The notes under the pieces were generated by a model that saw nothing but the letters and a program-made list of their open reading frames with translations, was not told the origin of the DNA and searched no databases. Position numbers and translations under genes: made by a program. From the NCBI GenBank assembly GCA_937951955.1, contig CALGAD010000165.1, forward strand, positions 1 to 27,780: a DNA stretch of 27,780 nucleotides, in the 5' to 3' direction. Below are positions 1 to 7,410 of the stretch, piece after piece. Source of the DNA: an uncultured Bacillaceae bacterium (GTDB taxonomy: Bacteria; Bacillota; Bacilli; Bacillales; Caldibacillaceae). The number at the start of each line of letters is the position of its first letter. Position 1 is the first letter of the stretch.

Positions 1-815
1 TCATCATCCCAGCGGTCATCATCATCCCAACGATCATCATCGTCATCATCACGGACACGTTTACGCTCTACGTTAACTTCTCCTTTGTCGTCCGCATCGT
101 CATCGGATGTATTCAGTGAAACGGTCGTTGCCGCATTTTTGCTTTCTTTTGTTTTTGTGGAATCGTCATACCGGTCATCCGCATCATCGTTATCGTCATT
201 TTCCACTTTGTTTTGCTTTATTTGAGCATTCTTTGTTTTAGCAATTTCAGCTTTTTTTACTTCCTTTTCTTTTTCGGAGAGGATGTCGCCTGTTTTTGCG
301 TCAATGTAAAATTCTTTTTTCCCTTTTTCTGTTTTCATTTTGACTTCATAGTGGATAAACTCGTCTTCATCATCCAATTCGATTTCTAAAATGGTTCCGT
401 TGTGGGCGGAAAGCGCGATTCTACTTGCTTCGTCCATGGCGATATAAGTGTTCTTAAATTGTGCTACTTCTTTGGAAAAGTCACCTTGTTTCTTATCTTT
501 TGCTGAAAGAATATCACCAGTTACTGCGTCGATAATCAACTCGACTTTCCCATCATTTGTTTTCATTTCAACTTCAAAGAAAGCATGATTTCCTTCCTTA
601 TCGAATTCGATTTCTTTAATAAAACCGTTGTAAGCCGCAAGAGCAATTTGACTTGCTTTTTCCATGGTGATCGTACGGTTTACGTCTTGCTGTACGGCAT
701 TTCGATATTGATTATTGTGGCTTGCATCATTGTTGGAAGCATTAACGGCAAAGGCACCTCCCACTATCGTTCCTACGGCAATTGCGCCAATGACAAGTTT
801 TTTCTTTACGTTCAT
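1..815 (-). CDS. Secreted PepSY-domain protein with Asp-rich tail (3' end beyond window)
   Basis: The reading frame is open from an ATG at 815 to the window edge, so the C-terminus is missing. AAGGAGG lies just upstream of the start. The N-terminus (MNVKKKLVIGAIAVG...) is a signal peptide with a KKK n-region and an Ala/Gly/Val-rich core, with likely cleavage near residues 23-26; no lipobox Cys is seen. Two PepSY repeats follow at about residues 49-107 and 121-180, each ending in a 'DAxTGDILS' motif. A Lys-rich linker and an acidic region come next, ending in Asp runs broken by RW (DDDDRW repeated). PepSY domains occur in secreted inhibitors and sensors. This one is probably exported and may bind cations through the Asp tail (inference). 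Function unknown. It has no operon partner on its 5' side. Confidence 0.85.
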   Translation of the reverse strand, partial: MNVKKKLVIGAIAVGTIVGGAFAVNASNNDASHNNQYRNAVQQDVNRTITMEKASQIALAAYNGFIKEIEFDKEGNHAFFEVEMKTNDGKVELIIDAVTGDILSAKDKKQGDFSKEVAQFKNTYIAMDEASRIALSAHNGTILEIELDDEDEFIHYEVKMKTEKGKKEFYIDAKTGDILSEKEKEVKKAEIAKTKNAQIKQNKVENDDNDDADDRYDDSTKTKESKNAATTVSLNTSDDDADDKGEVNVERKRVRDDDDDDRWDDDDRWDD

Positions 816-1072
816 TTTGTTTTCCTCCTTGTTTTATCTTACAGTTCTTATAATAAACGGCGAAAATGAGAGAAAAGAGAGAGAAAGATTAAAATTTGAT
901 GAGAAAAGTAAATCATATTGGAAAAGGGGAGGAAGAACGAAAATAAGTCCATGGGCGAGAATAAAATATATTGAAAATCATGTAACGGGTACTTTTCGAA
1001 AAAAATTAAGAAGGAAGAGAATCGTGGTTTGGAGAAAAGTACTATCAGTCTTTTAAATCGTTCAGGGGAGGG

Positions 1073-1423
1073 ATGGGGATAAAATTGACAGGACGGATAT
1101 TAGGGGTTGTTGCCGGAGTAGCGAGTATCGTTTTATATGTGATCTTTGATTTTTTCAACCCGTATTCTTCAATAAAGTTAGAACCTAATTATATTCCTTT
1201 CACTGTGTTTTGTCTTCCTGCCTGTTTGGCAATATTTGCAGCGTTAACTGACCGGAAGCTATTCATGATTATTGCATTCTTATGGACGTTTCCTTTTAGT
1301 GCATATGCATTTTTTACACCGGGTATTTTTTCCTTGTTCGGTGCTACATGCCTTTTATATTTCATTAGTTTTCTTTTCTTGTTTTTTGCAGAAAAACGAT
1401 CCAATTTAAAAACTTTTCGATAA
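1073..1423 (+). CDS. Small integral membrane protein, unknown function
   Basis: A 116-residue, strongly hydrophobic protein with about four predicted membrane segments (roughly residues 8-28, 40-58, 62-82 and 84-106) and a basic C-terminus (EKRSNLKTFR). A purine-rich GGGGAGGG lies immediately before the ATG at 1073. The better-spaced start may be the TTG at 1085 (codon 5), which is preceded by GGGG with 6 nt spacing. I recognise no family. It is a lone gene, convergent with the CofE-like gene downstream. Hydrophobic periodicity and a plausible ribosome binding site support it being real; no motif gives a function. Confidence 0.6.
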   Translation: MGIKLTGRILGVVAGVASIVLYVIFDFFNPYSSIKLEPNYIPFTVFCLPACLAIFAALTDRKLFMIIAFLWTFPFSAYAFFTPGIFSLFGATCLLYFISFLFLFFAEKRSNLKTFR

Positions 1424-1452
1424 AAAAATACGTTCAGGGCATGCCCTGAACG
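1423..1452 (-). terminator. Rho-independent terminator of the CofE-like gene
   Basis: A perfect 10-bp stem (CGTTCAGGGC / GCCCTGAACG at 1431-1452, 2-nt centre) is followed on the minus strand by a T-run (complement of 1423-1429). It lies about 50 nt past the stop of the minus-strand gene at 1504. Confidence 0.8.
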
Positions 1453-1481
1453 ATTAAAAAAGAATTATAATTGCTTATAAG

Positions 1482-1505
1482 CTACCTGATAAAGGTAGTA
1501 TTTTT
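1482..1505 (+). terminator. Weak terminator for the small membrane protein gene
   Basis: A 6-bp stem CTACCT / AGGTAG with a 5-nt loop, then TATTTTTATT on the plus strand. It is positioned to stop transcription arriving from 1073-1423 before the convergent gene. Confidence 0.45.
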
Positions 1506-2694
1506 ATTCTGTGAAATTGTCGAAGTATCCTTGGATATAAACAATGGGTGTCCCTTTATCACCACTGCCAGAAGTTAAATCGGCTAATGATCCGATTAAG
1601 TCTGTAAGTCTCCGGGGTGTTGTCCCTTCCGATATTTTTTCACCGGAATTTTCTTCATCAAGACGGGCGATATATTCCGCTACGGCTTTTTGCTGTTCTT
1701 CACCGCGTAAATGACTGAAGAGGTTATCCGCAACATATTTTAATTTCACTTCATTCGGAGTGCCCTCAAGTCCCGATGTGTATGCCGGGGAGACGACAGG
1801 GTCGGCGAGCTCCCAGATTTTACCGACCGGATCTTTAAAAGCACCATCTCCATAGACCATGACTTCAACGTTTTTTCCTGTGATCGATTTTAATTGTTCC
1901 TGAATCCCTTCTACAACTTTTTGACAGTTGTTCGGGAACAATTTCACACTTTCCTCAGTCGCTTTATTAGAACCGAGCAGTCCGTACTGTTCGTTAAAAC
2001 CGCTCCCGTTAATCGGTTCTATTAAAAGATCATCCAGTCCAAAAAGTTTCTTCGCTCCCGCTTGTTTTAAAATTCGTTTTGTTCGGAAGCGAGAATGGAC
2101 ATCGCAAGTCAAAACGCTTTTCGTATAATTCAAGATCGTTTTCGGGTTATTCGAAAAGATAACTTCACACTCGGCGCCTTCCGCTTCTACAATTGATTTA
2201 TAAATTTCGATATAATCCAATCCTGTGAATGGGTGTTTCGTGTAACCGAATTTTTCCCGGAATTCAGACTCGGTTAATACGTCAGTCCAGGGATTGACAC
2301 CTTTTTGATCCAGATCATCGATTTTAACGAGATGATTTCCCACCTCATCAGCCGGGTAACTCAACATGAGAACGATTTTTTTCACGCCCCGGGCAATTCC
2401 CTTCAAAGCTAAAGAAAAACGGTTGCGGCTCAAAATCGGGAAAATTACACCGACTGTCTCATTTCCAAACTTGCTTCGTACATCGTCTGCAATATCATCC
2501 ACCGTCGCATAGTTCCCTTGTGCGCGGGCAACGATTGATTCTGTAATTGTGACGATATCCCGATCGCGAATGGTAAAACCTTCCGCTTCACTCGCTTTTA
2601 AAACGGTATCGACGACAATTTCTACGATATCATCGCCTTCATTAATAATCGGTGCGCGTAAGCCCCGAACTACTGTTCCGACTAATCTTTCCAA
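1504..2694 (-). CDS. CofE-like protein (coenzyme F420-0:L-glutamate ligase family)
   Basis: A 396-residue protein. The start is TTG at 2694, with GAGGTG 8 nt upstream and no better in-frame start. The N-terminal region (GTVVRGLRAPIINEGDDIV..., then 'DRDIVTITESIVARAQGN') resembles the F420_ligase/CofE fold. In methanogens and actinobacteria, CofE adds glutamates to F420. Further segments typical of the longer Firmicute homologues include 'SNNPKTILNYT', 'CDVHSRFRTK', 'YGDGAFKDPVG' and 'VVSPAYTSGLEGTPNEVKLK'. Bacillaceae generally lack F420 biosynthesis, so the real substrate is probably different; amide or peptide ligation of another acidic cofactor is possible but not shown. It is divergent from a LysR-type gene, which may regulate it (inference). 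Family assignment is fairly firm; function is not. Confidence 0.75.
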   Translation of the reverse strand: MERLVGTVVRGLRAPIINEGDDIVEIVVDTVLKASEAEGFTIRDRDIVTITESIVARAQGNYATVDDIADDVRSKFGNETVGVIFPILSRNRFSLALKGIARGVKKIVLMLSYPADEVGNHLVKIDDLDQKGVNPWTDVLTESEFREKFGYTKHPFTGLDYIEIYKSIVEAEGAECEVIFSNNPKTILNYTKSVLTCDVHSRFRTKRILKQAGAKKLFGLDDLLIEPINGSGFNEQYGLLGSNKATEESVKLFPNNCQKVVEGIQEQLKSITGKNVEVMVYGDGAFKDPVGKIWELADPVVSPAYTSGLEGTPNEVKLKYVADNLFSHLRGEEQQKAVAEYIARLDEENSGEKISEGTTPRRLTDLIGSLADLTSGSGDKGTPIVYIQGYFDNFTE

Positions 2695-2762
2695 ATTTTT
2701 TCACCTCAATAACGTATTCACTAACAGTATGTACAAAAGATTATCTCTACTTTAACTATACC

Positions 2763-2792
2763 TTGACATTTAGATATAAGTAAAATTAATAT
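2763..2792 (+). promoter_or_regulatory. SigA-type promoter of the LysR gene
   Basis: TTGACA at 2763-2768 and TAATAT at 2787-2792 (18-bp spacer), 30 nt ahead of the LysR start in the divergent intergenic region. LysR proteins usually bind in such a region, but I did not find a convincing T-N11-A palindrome. Confidence 0.6.
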
Positions 2793-2821
2793 TAATAATA
2801 TGTGAAATTAGGTGAGCTAAT

Positions 2822-3703
2822 ATGATGATCAAATTAGATTTGTATCGAATCTTTCATGTGGTTAGTAAACATCATAGTTTTTCTAGGGCGGCTAAAGAGC
2901 TGTATATGACCCAGTCAGCCGTCAGCCAGGCGATTTCCAAATTAGAAAACGTAATCGGTATTCAACTATTTCACCGGACTCCCAAAGGGGTAACGTTGAC
3001 CGATGAAGGGAAAATGCTGAACGAATATGTCGGTACAGCGTTAAATTTGATCGATACTGCAGAAAGTAAATTGACAGATTTTAAAAAGTTAACGAGTGGT
3101 CAATTGCGAATCGGGGTTGGTGATACGATTTCCCGTTATTTTTTATTGCCCTATTTAGAAGAATTTCATTCCCGGCATCCCGGAATAAATTTAGAAGTGC
3201 AAAATGGGACGACCCTGGAAATCATCGATTTAATTAAAGCGGGGAAAGTCGATATCGGTATTTGTAATTTACCTGTTGCCGAGGATCATTTAGAGGTTAT
3301 TCCCTGTAAAGAGATTCAGGATATTTTTGTTTGCGGGGAAAAATACCGGAAACTTACGGAAAAGCAAGTGAGTTTTGATGATTTATTGAAATTACCCTTG
3401 ATCTTTTTAGAGAAGAAATCGAACTCCCGCAAATACGTGGAAAATTACTTAAAAGAAAAAGGGTATACGATTTCACCGCGTTTTGAACTCGGTTCATACG
3501 ATCTTGTCCTGGAATTTGCCCGGATTAACATGGGGATATCGTGTATTATTAAAGAATTTGCGAAAGATTATTTGGAAAAAGGGATCCTGTTTGAAATCCC
3601 GCTTATTGAACCGATTCCGAAAAGATATATCGGTATTACGTATTTAAAATCTGTTCGGTTAACAACGGCGGCGGAGAAGTTTGTAAAATTAATCGTTTCA
3701 TGA
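2822..3703 (+). CDS. LysR-family transcriptional regulator
   Basis: A 293-residue protein of usual LTTR length. An N-terminal winged HTH spans about residues 2-62 ('FSRAAKELYMTQSAVSQAISKLE', with the classic A-A-x-x-L...QS-A-S/V-x-x-I-x-x-LE pattern). A LysR substrate-binding domain follows from about residue 90 ('LRIGVGDTISRYFLLPYL' to the end). AGGTGAG precedes two adjacent ATGs: the one at 2822 is 5 nt away and the one at 2825 is 8 nt away, so initiation at 2825 is equally or more likely. Transcribed divergently from the CofE-like gene, its likeliest target. The co-inducer is unknown. Confidence 0.9.
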   Translation: MMIKLDLYRIFHVVSKHHSFSRAAKELYMTQSAVSQAISKLENVIGIQLFHRTPKGVTLTDEGKMLNEYVGTALNLIDTAESKLTDFKKLTSGQLRIGVGDTISRYFLLPYLEEFHSRHPGINLEVQNGTTLEIIDLIKAGKVDIGICNLPVAEDHLEVIPCKEIQDIFVCGEKYRKLTEKQVSFDDLLKLPLIFLEKKSNSRKYVENYLKEKGYTISPRFELGSYDLVLEFARINMGISCIIKEFAKDYLEKGILFEIPLIEPIPKRYIGITYLKSVRLTTAAEKFVKLIVS

Positions 3704-3768
3704 TGTTCTATATAGCTCTATACGAATTAAGCAATTGCACGGTAAATCTCTAGAAAGATATTAAAAAT

Positions 3769-3797
3769 GGGCCGGTTCTGGAAACGGTCCTTTTTGT
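3769..3797 (+). terminator. Terminator of the LysR gene
   Basis: GGGCCG at 3769-3774 pairs with CGGTCC at 3785-3790 (one G-U), with further T-A pairs inside, followed by TTTTTG. It lies 65 nt past the LysR stop. Confidence 0.8.
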
Positions 3798-4137
3798 TTA
3801 TTTGTAGCAATTGTTATCTACCAAACGTTTTTCCAAAGCGAACGAAAACGTACCATAAGTGTTTGAATTATTGTAGAACTTCATGAAAAGAACCGCACTG
3901 TTGCTATTTGCTTATAGTTATTCGCATACATGATTAGATAATTGATGGACTTTTGTAGAGACGGAGATAAAGCAAACAAAAATCCCTTCTACCATAATAA
4001 AAATATGTATTTGCAGTTGCCTGGAGAATTTTAATGAATGAATCATGATATTTCATTGTTCTACATTTTTATTTCCATTAGTAAAATTAGGTACTAATTG
4101 AAAAAATAACTTATTGTTAACATGAAAAATTGCGTAT
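3798..4137. other. Intergenic stretch without a recognisable gene
   Basis: About 340 AT-rich bases between the LysR terminator and the terminator of the PepSY/kinase operon. I see no open frame with a credible ribosome binding site, no convincing promoter and no repeat. Confidence 0.6.
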
Positions 4138-4183
4138 TTAAAAAAGCGGCGGTACAAATGCATCTCCATGCGATTTGTACCGC
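4138..4183 (-). terminator. Terminator of the two-component/PepSY operon
   Basis: A long hairpin: GCGGTACAAAT (4149-4159) pairs perfectly with ATTTGTACCGC (4173-4183), and the stem extends inward by GCAT/ATGC around a CTCC loop with a single bulged base. On the minus strand it is followed by a T-run (complement of 4138-4145). It lies about 40 nt past the PepSY gene stop. Confidence 0.9.
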
Positions 4184-4224
4184 GCATCATTTAATCAAAT
4201 TCGTTCTGAAATTGATCGTTTCGA

Positions 4225-4977
4225 TTAATCATCATCGTCATCATTGTCATCATCATCATCTTCAATATCATCATCGTCGTCATCGATCCAGGTGGTCGAT
4301 AAATGTTTCCCCGTTACAGAATGAATTTGAACGATCGCCGTATCATCATCGGTGGCGATTTCTACGAGATAGTAAGTAACATTATTTTTCATTTCCTGTT
4401 TTACGCTTTTTACTTCACCGTTTATAATCTTTTTCGCTAACTGTTTCGCTTCTTCTTCAGTAATTCGCTGGGGAGCTGGCTCTTTCTTTTGTTCTGTTTT
4501 CTTTTCAATAATCTCACCGGTTCTGTTATCGATATCGAGCGTGATCGTATTGTTTTTATCTTCAACAATCACCCGAACCCGGTTGTTATCAAGTTTTTCT
4601 AACGATTGAATGGTTCCGTCCGTCGAATTGAGCACGATCGTGCGGATTTCTTCTTCGGATAATACTTTTTCTTCTGCTGGTGTTTCTTTTTGCTCGCTCG
4701 TTTGTTCTAACCAGCGTATCGAATGGATTTCGCCGTTTGCAGTCATTTTAATTTCATAGATGCCATTCGGATGGGCCATTTCCACTAAGTAAAAATCTCC
4801 GTCTTCGGATATATTTTTCACTTCACCGTGATACAGTTCCTGAATTCTTTCTTTTGCTTCTTGAAGAGATAAGGCCTCCACTTCAAATGAAGGGCGTAAT
4901 AAAAAATAAACAGCGACAAACAGCACGGCAGAAAGTATCAAGGCGCCGAACAGTGGGAGGGCGGTAAATTTTTTCAT
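4225..4977 (-). CDS. Membrane-anchored protein with PepSY repeats and poly-Asp tail (YkoI-like)
   Basis: A 250-residue protein. One N-terminal membrane segment (residues 5-27, 'LPLFGALILSAVLFVAVYFLL') suggests an uncleaved anchor facing outward. Three PepSY-like repeats follow at about 36-92, 108-162 and 172-232. The C-terminus is almost pure Asp (about 20 residues with one IE and one N), encoded by a GAT/GAC repeat. The start overlaps the kinase stop by ATGA, implying translational coupling. B. subtilis ykoG-ykoH-ykoI pairs a regulator and kinase with a PepSY protein in the same way. Likely role: an extracytoplasmic modulator of the kinase or a regulon product (inference). The poly-Asp tail may bind Ca2+ or other cations (inference). 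Confidence 0.85.
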   Translation of the reverse strand: MKKFTALPLFGALILSAVLFVAVYFLLRPSFEVEALSLQEAKERIQELYHGEVKNISEDGDFYLVEMAHPNGIYEIKMTANGEIHSIRWLEQTSEQKETPAEEKVLSEEEIRTIVLNSTDGTIQSLEKLDNNRVRVIVEDKNNTITLDIDNRTGEIIEKKTEQKKEPAPQRITEEEAKQLAKKIINGEVKSVKQEMKNNVTYYLVEIATDDDTAIVQIHSVTGKHLSTTWIDDDDDDIEDDDDDNDDDDD

Positions 4978-6410
4978 GGGGCACCTCCTTCATCCAGTTG
5001 AGGATGAGTTGTTGCACGCTTTATTTCGTCCGCTAAATTGTTTTCATCCTCAGTTAGTGGTAAATAAATCGTGACACTCGTTCCGGCAGTAACGACACTA
5101 TCAATATCGAGCCGGGCGTTAATCGCTCGGGCGATATCGCGAGCGAGGGCTAGCCCGAGTCCGGTTCCTCCGGTTTTTCTTGTCCGGGCATGGTCAACCC
5201 GGTAAAAACGGTCGAAAATTTTATCCAGTTCTTCTTTCGGAATGCCGATCCCGCGGTCAATAATGCGGATAAAGCCTTCTTTTTCGTTTCGTCCGGATAT
5301 GATACTGATCGGCTTTTCACTATATTTTATGGCATTATCCAGGAAGATAAAGATTAGCTGTTGCAGTTTTTTCTTGTCGGTTAAAACCTTGACCGAATCC
5401 TGACTTTGATAAGAAATTTCTCGATCGTAAGTCATATGGAGCGATTGATGCAAGTTCGTTAAAAATTGCTCCAAATCCACAGGCGCGAATTGGAGATCCA
5501 TTTGCTGTTTCGGTTTTGCGAGCAATACGAGCTGTTCGGTTAAATCGATCATCCGCTTTGCTTCCGAATGAATCGCTTCAACCGCTTCTTTGATAATTTC
5601 CGGATTTCCCGTTCCCCTCCGTTTGATCAAGCTGGAATAACTTTCAATAACGGTTAGGGGAGTTTTCAATTCATGGGATGCATTGGCAACGAACTGCTCT
5701 TGTTTCTGGTAATTCGTTTCCAGTAAATCAACCATATGGTTGAACGTTTCTCCCATATCCGTTAACTCATCGTTCGTATGCGTTTGAATGGTAAGACGTT
5801 TAAATTCACCACTTTGAATGATTTCTTTCATCGTCGCGATCATGCTCGTAATCGGATTAATAATAAGTTTTTCGAGAAAACGGCTGGAGGCAACAATCGG
5901 GATCGTGGCGATCAAGGTTACTGCGATTAACACGAAACGCAAGATGATGATTTGATCAAAGGCATTTTGAACACTTTTTAACATTTGTAAGTTCGCAATC
6001 GAACCATCCGTCCAGATAATCGGCACCGATTGGAAATAATAGTTCGTATCCCCAATCAACATTAAATCCGTGAAGCCTTCCCGGTAATAATAGGGGATGA
6101 GGTCACTGACATGCTGTTCATCGATCGATGTTACTAATGCTGCGGCCGTTTGATCCGGTAAAACGATTTGCAGTGCCCCGTCGATGGGAAGATAGGCCCG
6201 TAACAATTCATCAACAGCCATTGTATTCATCCCGGAAGTGACTCCGTATTGGATATTTTGGAATTCCAATGCCGCTTCTTGTGTTTCAACATCGATGATG
6301 AGGTTTTTAAAAAGGAAATAAACCGTCACATTCATGAAAACGAGTAAGGCGATAAAAAGAACGGTTGTATATAAATTGATTTTTTGACGTAAATTTAATT
6401 TTACCTTCAT
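4974..6410 (-). CDS. Sensor histidine kinase, HAMP-containing (YkoH/ArlS-like)
   Basis: A 478-residue classical sensor kinase. TM1 is at about 12-35, an extracellular sensor of about 115 residues follows, and TM2 is at about 154-175. HAMP is at about 178-232. The HisKA H-box is 'NASHELKTPLT' with phospho-acceptor His246. The HATPase domain shows an N-box (LDNAIKYS, Asn359), G1 (DRGIGIP, about 385-391), an F-box (FDRFYR) and G2 (GTGLGLAL, about 415-422). All catalytic motifs are intact. It overlaps the response-regulator gene and the PepSY gene by ATGA at both ends. It should autophosphorylate and pass phosphate to Asp54 of the regulator encoded just upstream. The signal is unknown; the PepSY partner suggests an envelope cue. 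Confidence 0.95.
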   Translation of the reverse strand: MKVKLNLRQKINLYTTVLFIALLVFMNVTVYFLFKNLIIDVETQEAALEFQNIQYGVTSGMNTMAVDELLRAYLPIDGALQIVLPDQTAAALVTSIDEQHVSDLIPYYYREGFTDLMLIGDTNYYFQSVPIIWTDGSIANLQMLKSVQNAFDQIIILRFVLIAVTLIATIPIVASSRFLEKLIINPITSMIATMKEIIQSGEFKRLTIQTHTNDELTDMGETFNHMVDLLETNYQKQEQFVANASHELKTPLTVIESYSSLIKRRGTGNPEIIKEAVEAIHSEAKRMIDLTEQLVLLAKPKQQMDLQFAPVDLEQFLTNLHQSLHMTYDREISYQSQDSVKVLTDKKKLQQLIFIFLDNAIKYSEKPISIISGRNEKEGFIRIIDRGIGIPKEELDKIFDRFYRVDHARTRKTGGTGLGLALARDIARAINARLDIDSVVTAGTSVTIYLPLTEDENNLADEIKRATTHPQLDEGGAP

Positions 6411-7105
6411 TTCGGCTCCCTCAATACATATCCGACGCCACGAACCGTATGGATGAGCGGCGTGTCACTTGGTTGATCAATTTTTTTCCGCAAGTAACGA
6501 ATGTATACATCGACAACATTTGTATCACCGAAATAATCGTAACCCCAGACGGCATCGAGGATTTGTTCCCGGTTGAGGACTTGCCGGCGGTTCTTGAATA
6601 AAAAGAGCAATAAATCAAATTCCCGCGGCGTTAACTCCACTTCATTACCGTCGCGCACGACTTCCCGTAATTTTTCATTGATACGCAACCCACCAAACTC
6701 TTCCCAGCCATCGTCTTCTTCTCGTTCAACGGTTAATGTTTGCATCCGGAGGCACGCCCGGATTCTGGCGAGGAGTTCTTCGATAGAAAAAGGTTTTGTT
6801 ACATAATCATTCGCCCCTAAATCAAGACCTGTTACTTTATCATCAACGCTTGATTTAGCCGTTAGCATGATAACAGGGGTTACGGGGTCGTTTTTACGAA
6901 TACGCCGCAATACTTCAATCCCGTCGATACCCGGCAGCATCACATCCAGTAATATTAAATCCCACGGTTGGGTGCGATACTTCTCCAATGCCTCGATTCC
7001 ATCTTCGGCTTTCGTTACTTCGTATCCTTCAAACTCAAGCTCGAGTTCTAATAAGCGAGCAATTTTTTCTTCATCTTCTACAACAAGTATTTTTGCTTTC
7101 TCCAC
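6407..7105 (-). CDS. OmpR/PhoB-family response regulator (YkoG/ArlR-like)
   Basis: A 232-residue protein. The receiver domain (residues 4-115) carries the acidic pocket (Glu10/Asp11/Glu12), phospho-acceptor Asp54 in 'DLILLDVMLPGIDG', Thr in 'MLTA' and Lys in 'DYVTKPF'. The winged-helix effector domain (about 135-230) shows 'LTPREFDLLLFLFKN' and 'VDVYIRYLRKKI'. The start is GTG at 7105, with AGGAGG 7 nt upstream. First gene of a three-gene operon with the kinase and PepSY protein. A direct repeat overlapping its promoter suggests autoregulation. Confidence 0.95.
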   Translation of the reverse strand: MEKAKILVVEDEEKIARLLELELEFEGYEVTKAEDGIEALEKYRTQPWDLILLDVMLPGIDGIEVLRRIRKNDPVTPVIMLTAKSSVDDKVTGLDLGANDYVTKPFSIEELLARIRACLRMQTLTVEREEDDGWEEFGGLRINEKLREVVRDGNEVELTPREFDLLLFLFKNRRQVLNREQILDAVWGYDYFGDTNVVDVYIRYLRKKIDQPSDTPLIHTVRGVGYVLREPK

Positions 7106-7137
7106 TCCGTCACCTCCTGTTTTTGCGGGAGATTTTT

Positions 7138-7176
7138 ATTTTATCATACATGAAAATTTCACTGAACTAAACTGAA
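7138..7176 (-). promoter_or_regulatory. Promoter with response-regulator-like direct repeat
   Basis: Read on the minus strand: TTCAGT (7176-7171), then TTCAGT again 10 bp further (7166-7161), a 17-bp spacer, and TAAAAT (7143-7138) preceded by TGA (extended -10). The second repeat takes the place of the -35 hexamer. OmpR/PhoB-type regulators bind direct repeats with about one helical turn spacing, often replacing the -35, so this is a plausible autoregulatory site. Confidence 0.5.
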
Positions 7177-7316
7177 ATTAAATGAGGTACGTACCCGGCT
7201 ACATAAAATATACGATTATTTTATTAAAATACGATTAAAACGGATGTATTTATAATATATTCATTCAAATAACGCTGAAAATAAGAGAAAATAATAATAG
7301 TTTTGCCTTGTTGGTG

Positions 7317-7345
7317 TTGTTTGTTGTTTTCAGACAATATATAAT
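7317..7345 (+). promoter_or_regulatory. SigA-type promoter of miaB-ricA
   Basis: TTGTTT at 7317-7322 and a perfect TATAAT at 7340-7345 with a 17-bp spacer, 66 nt before the miaB start. Confidence 0.65.
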
Positions 7346-7410
7346 GTTAAGTTGATGGAACTTTTTTCAAGAAAATTTACCATTGTTTTTTTCGTAGAAA
7401 GGAGATTGTT

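Larger units (their letters stand above)
7106..7410. other. Divergent promoter region between the two-component operon and miaB
   Basis: About 305 bases without a gene. It holds the leftward operon promoter with its direct repeats (7138-7176) and the rightward miaB promoter (7317-7345). The AT-rich middle (about 7180-7310) shows nothing further that I can name. Confidence 0.7.

Noticed and set aside
585..1056. Plus-strand frames of 94 and 113 codons
   Set aside because: They overlap the antisense of the PepSY signal-peptide region and its promoter; no SD, and the second has composition typical of non-coding AT-rich sequence.
4122..4379. His-rich open frame on the plus strand (HHRHHCHHHH...)
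   Set aside because: It is the antisense of the poly-Asp GAT repeat of the PepSY gene; no SD and no protein character apart from the repeat.
7180..7310. Riboswitch or T-box in the miaB upstream region
   Set aside because: The miaB promoter lies downstream of this stretch, and no conserved aptamer motif or terminator/antiterminator pair is visible.
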